Positions 12,425 through 14,858 of a DNA stretch of 14,858 nt are shown here, piece by piece. The notes beneath the pieces were generated by a model. The model was not told the origin of the DNA and searched no databases. It saw only the letters and a program-made list of their open reading frames with translations. Position numbers and translations under genes: made by a program. Source of the DNA: JAFGCR01 sp964538225. GTDB lineage: Bacteria > Patescibacteriota > Gracilibacteria > UM-FILTER-43-11. Location: the NCBI GenBank assembly GCA_964538225.1, contig CAZIDW010000029.1:1-14858 (forward strand). The letters run 5' to 3'. The first letter of the stretch is position 1, and the number at the start of each line of letters is the position of its first letter.

Positions 12425-14446
12425 ATGATCACCTTATACCTTTCTTTAGCTATAGGAGTTTTAAGTCTTGTATACGCCGGTTACAACACCTACCGGGTGA
12501 TGAAACAGGACAGCGGGACTCCTAAGATGCAGGAGATCGCCAAAGCCATCCAAGAGGGAGCAATGGCTTATATGAACCGACAGTTTAAGACCATCGCGGT
12601 CTTTGCCATTATCTTATTCGGTATTTTAAGCTGGGCTTTAGATCTGAACATCGGCATTGCTTTTCTTTTTGGAGCGTTCCTTTCCGCCATTGCCGGTTAT
12701 ACAGGGATGAATGTGTCCGTTCGTGCCAATGTACGCACGGCCGCTGCCGCCAAAAAAGGTTTAAGCCAGGCGCTCACCGTGGCGTTTCAGGGAGGGTCAG
12801 TGAACGGGCTGGCGGTGGTCGGCTTATCATTAGCGGGAGTGAGCAGTCTGTTTCTTTTCTTCTATTATATAGGAATCGATTCCATGAAAATTCCGCACCT
12901 CCTCATCGGTTTTGGTTTCGGCGCATCACTTATTTCCCTGTTTGCCCGTGTAGGGGGTGGAATTTATACCAAAGCGGCTGATGTGGGGGCGGATCTGGTC
13001 GGAAAAATAGAAGCCGGTATTCCGGAAGACGACCCGCGGAACCCCGCCACCATCGCGGACAATGTGGGGGATAATGTCGGAGATTGTGCCGGTATGGGGG
13101 CAGACTTATTTGAAACCTATGCCATCACTCTGATTGCGGCCATGATTTTAGCGGTTGCTGAAGGGTTTTCTATGACATTTATCTTTTATCCGCTTGCTTT
13201 AGGGGCGGTGGCTGTGGTTGCTACGATCATCGGTTCGAATTTTATCAAAACAAAGAAAAAGACCGGCATTATGGCCGCTTTGTATAAAGGAATGGCTGTG
13301 ACCCAGGTCTTATCACTCATCGGTTTTTATATTGTCACCATGGTGATGATTCCTTCAAGCGCCAATCCTATGGGGTTATTCCTGACCACTTTTGTAGGCG
13401 CTGTGGTAACCGTGCTTCTTATTGTCATTACCGAATACTACACGGCTACCAAATACCGCCCGGTCCGTGAGACTGCCAAGGCATCGGAAACCGGCGCGGG
13501 CACCAATATCATCATCGGCCTGTCTATGGGGATGGAAAGCGCTTTCTTCCCGCTTTTGGTTATCGTTACCGCGATGATGACTGCTTTCTATTTTGGTGGT
13601 TTATACGGTATCGCGATTGCGGCTGTTTCAATGCTTTCCACCACGGGTATGATTATCGCGATGGATTCTTATGGCCCGATTACCGATAACGCCGGCGGTA
13701 TTGCCGAAATGTCCCATCTGGATAAGAAAGTGCGCAAAGTCACGGACGCGCTGGACGCGGTGGGCAACACTACGAAGGCTGTTACGAAAGGTTATGCCAT
13801 CGGCTCCGCGGCCCTGGCCGCTCTGGTCCTTTTTCAGGATTATAACGGGGCGCTGCTTCAGTCGGGGAAACGGCTGATTTTTGATCTGACGGATCATCAG
13901 GTGCTTGTCGGTTTATTCATCGGCGCGCTGATCCCGTTCATCTTTTCATCCGTTACCATGAAAGCTGTGGGTCGTTCTGCCCATTCAGTGGTCGAGGAAG
14001 TGCGCCGTCAGTTTAAGACGATCAAAGGGATTATGGATGGAAAGGCAAAACCCGAATATAAGAAATGTGTAGACATCGTCACCAAAGCCGCGCTGGTCGA
14101 AATGATCGTGCCGGCGCTTATTGCTGTCCTTTTTCCTGTATTGGTCGGATTCATCCTTGGCCCCAAAGCGCTCGGCGGTATGCTGATTGGCGTAATTACT
14201 TCCGGTCTGTTACTGGCTCTTTCTATGTGCAATGGGGGTGCTACGTGGGACAATGCCAAAAAATACATCGAGGACGGCCATCATGGCGGAAAGGGCTCCG
14301 AAGCCCATAAGGCCGCCGTGGTCGGAGACACAGTAGGAGATCCCTATAAAGACACGTCCGGCCCGGCTCTGAACGCGCTGATCAAGGTGATCAATATGAT
14401 CGCTCTTCTGATCGCTCCGCTCATCGCGGCGTGGAGTTTGTTATAA
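12425..14446 (+). CDS. hppA: Membrane-bound ion-translocating pyrophosphatase
   Basis: It couples pyrophosphate hydrolysis to pumping of H+ (or Na+) across the membrane, saving energy from biosynthetic PPi. The 673 residues contain the usual many hydrophobic segments (about 16 in the family). Substrate-binding motifs are DVGADLVGK (186-194), DNVGDNVGDCAGM (212-224) and GDTVGDPYKDT (634-644), with all metal-binding aspartates of these motifs in place. At the position that separates subfamilies the sequence reads GNTTKAVTKG, with lysine at 451. In characterised members lysine there replaces the K+ ion and marks the K+-independent, H+-pumping group, while alanine marks the K+-dependent group. 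I therefore infer a K+-independent proton pump. The ATG at 12425 gives the expected short N-terminus before the first helix. No promoter is seen in the 33-bp gap after the YtxH gene. Confidence 0.97.
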   Translation: MITLYLSLAIGVLSLVYAGYNTYRVMKQDSGTPKMQEIAKAIQEGAMAYMNRQFKTIAVFAIILFGILSWALDLNIGIAFLFGAFLSAIAGYTGMNVSVRANVRTAAAAKKGLSQALTVAFQGGSVNGLAVVGLSLAGVSSLFLFFYYIGIDSMKIPHLLIGFGFGASLISLFARVGGGIYTKAADVGADLVGKIEAGIPEDDPRNPATIADNVGDNVGDCAGMGADLFETYAITLIAAMILAVAEGFSMTFIFYPLALGAVAVVATIIGSNFIKTKKKTGIMAALYKGMAVTQVLSLIGFYIVTMVMIPSSANPMGLFLTTFVGAVVTVLLIVITEYYTATKYRPVRETAKASETGAGTNIIIGLSMGMESAFFPLLVIVTAMMTAFYFGGLYGIAIAAVSMLSTTGMIIAMDSYGPITDNAGGIAEMSHLDKKVRKVTDALDAVGNTTKAVTKGYAIGSAALAALVLFQDYNGALLQSGKRLIFDLTDHQVLVGLFIGALIPFIFSSVTMKAVGRSAHSVVEEVRRQFKTIKGIMDGKAKPEYKKCVDIVTKAALVEMIVPALIAVLFPVLVGFILGPKALGGMLIGVITSGLLLALSMCNGGATWDNAKKYIEDGHHGGKGSEAHKAAVVGDTVGDPYKDTSGPALNALIKVINMIALLIAPLIAAWSLL

Positions 14447-14451
14447 TAATT

Positions 14452-14514
14452 AGGACTCAGAAAACAGGACATAGTCAAATCCAGCTGAGTTCTGTGTTCT
14501 TAGTCCTGTGTCCT
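14452..14514. repeat. 7-base-period inverted array between convergent hppA and DUF1858-like gene
   Basis: Nine uninterrupted steps of seven: AGGACTC, AGAAAAC, AGGACAT, AGTCAAA, TCCAGCT, GAGTTCT, GTGTTCT, TAGTCCT, GTGTCCT. The right half is the complement type of the left, with partial pairing. Seventeen bases (14455-14471) are identical to 2110-2126. It fills the whole space between the two stop codons and overlaps the last base of the minus-strand stop, so it may serve as a two-way terminator. Confidence 0.9.
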
Positions 14515-14714
14515 TATAATGTTTTCAGTTCTTCCACCAGCTCCTCCATTTTTTCATCCGTTAAGCCGTGAGCGTCACAGGCTCCGCGCACGGTTTCCAT
14601 GGATTCGACCTTCTGGTTTTCAGAAAGGATGCCGTATTCAAAAAACAGTCTTTTGGCCTGAGGTTTGATTTCAAGCACTTTTTCGAGGGACATATCCGGA
14701 TGGATATCAGGCAT
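14514..14714 (-). CDS. DUF1858-like small protein without the CxxC pair
   Basis: 66 residues: MPDIHPDMSLEKVLEIKPQ opens as DUF1858 domains do (x-x-DMxIxEVLExxP), followed by AKRLFFEYGI and a C-terminal CDAHGLTDEKMEELVEEL helix matching the family's 'A-x-x-HG-x-D-x-x-x-LLEEL'. The usual CxxC after YG(M/I) is absent (LSENQKVES), leaving one cysteine in the last helix. DUF1858 proteins are small four-helix domains sometimes linked to redox or hybrid-cluster proteins; loss of the cysteines argues against a redox or metal role here. It has a good promoter upstream and is a single-gene unit convergent with hppA. Confidence 0.75.
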   Translation of the reverse strand: MPDIHPDMSLEKVLEIKPQAKRLFFEYGILSENQKVESMETVRGACDAHGLTDEKMEELVEELKTL

Positions 14715-14740
14715 GGTAAAGGGGTTAATGATTCGCCTTT

Positions 14741-14769
14741 ATTTTAACAGAATTTTGATCATCCACCAA
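14741..14769 (-). promoter_or_regulatory. Promoter of the DUF1858-like gene
   Basis: On the minus strand TTGGTG (14769-14764), a 17-base spacer and TAAAAT (14746-14741). Predicted start is about 14734, 20 bases before the ATG at 14714. Confidence 0.55.
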
Positions 14770-14858
14770 TTTCCGGTTATTTCCGGATCGCCGTGCAGAT
14801 ACCATGGCGCAGGAGATTTTTTGAGGGATTAAATTTCTCATCCATAAATCTGAGTCAT

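Noticed and set aside
1462..14514. CRISPR array interpretation of the repeats
   Set aside because: Units are 7 bases, degenerate and contiguous, with no spacers of regular length and no cas genes in the window.
14725..14858. Minus-strand frame open from the window edge to a stop at 14725
   Set aside because: About 44 codons with no recognisable sequence, and it overlaps the DUF1858-like gene's promoter; no support for a gene end here.

Overview
The window looks like a piece of a Patescibacteria/CPR-type genome, possibly near Peregrinibacteria; this is an inference from style, not a phylogenetic placement. TGA is a genuine stop (dnaA and obg both end in it), so the glycine-UGA code of Gracilibacteria/SR1 does not apply. 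None of the 14 gene starts inspected has a recognisable Shine-Dalgarno sequence. Seven genes instead have a good -35/-10 promoter at 16-17 bp spacing, five of them a few tens of bases before the start, one about 30 bases before it and dnaA with a longer leader. A 10-N assembly gap suggests a draft or metagenome-derived scaffold.

Layout. 1-571 is the 3' part of a membrane/coiled-coil protein gene. 752-3283 (+) is a condensed pyrH-frr-rseP cluster (UMP kinase, ribosome recycling factor, site-2 protease) ending at a hairpin terminator. 3284-3641 is a 358-bp spacer with a promoter and hairpin in front of dnaA (3642-5054). Convergent to dnaA is a small zinc-ribbon gene (5213-5551, -). A GC-rich inverted repeat interrupted by the N gap separates it from pyrC (dihydroorotase), preceded by pyrB (aspartate carbamoyltransferase); both are on the minus strand and form a pyrimidine pair. 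A small acidic helical protein gene (-) and obg (+) diverge from 8488-8682. On the minus strand, 10139-11706 holds a membrane-anchored amidohydrolase, a frameshifted VOC/glyoxalase gene, and a scrap repeating the amidohydrolase 3' end. 11864-14446 (+) is a YtxH-type protein with a histone-H1-like tail, then a membrane pyrophosphatase (hppA). A DUF1858-like small gene lies convergent at the right edge.

The core genes cover nucleotide synthesis (pyrH, pyrB, pyrC), ribosome recycling and assembly (frr, obg), replication initiation (dnaA), membrane proteolysis (rseP) and ion pumping driven by pyrophosphate (hppA).

The most striking feature is not a gene. At least eight spacers, probably nine, carry degenerate tandem repeats with a 7-base period, usually folded into an inverted repeat. 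The unit sequence differs by locus, with two sister pairs. The same 7-base habit appears inside obg, where GGAAACC is repeated in the linker before the C-terminal domain. I know of heptanucleotide repeats (STRRs) in cyanobacteria, but not of a described mechanism that would make these fold-back arrays with changing units.
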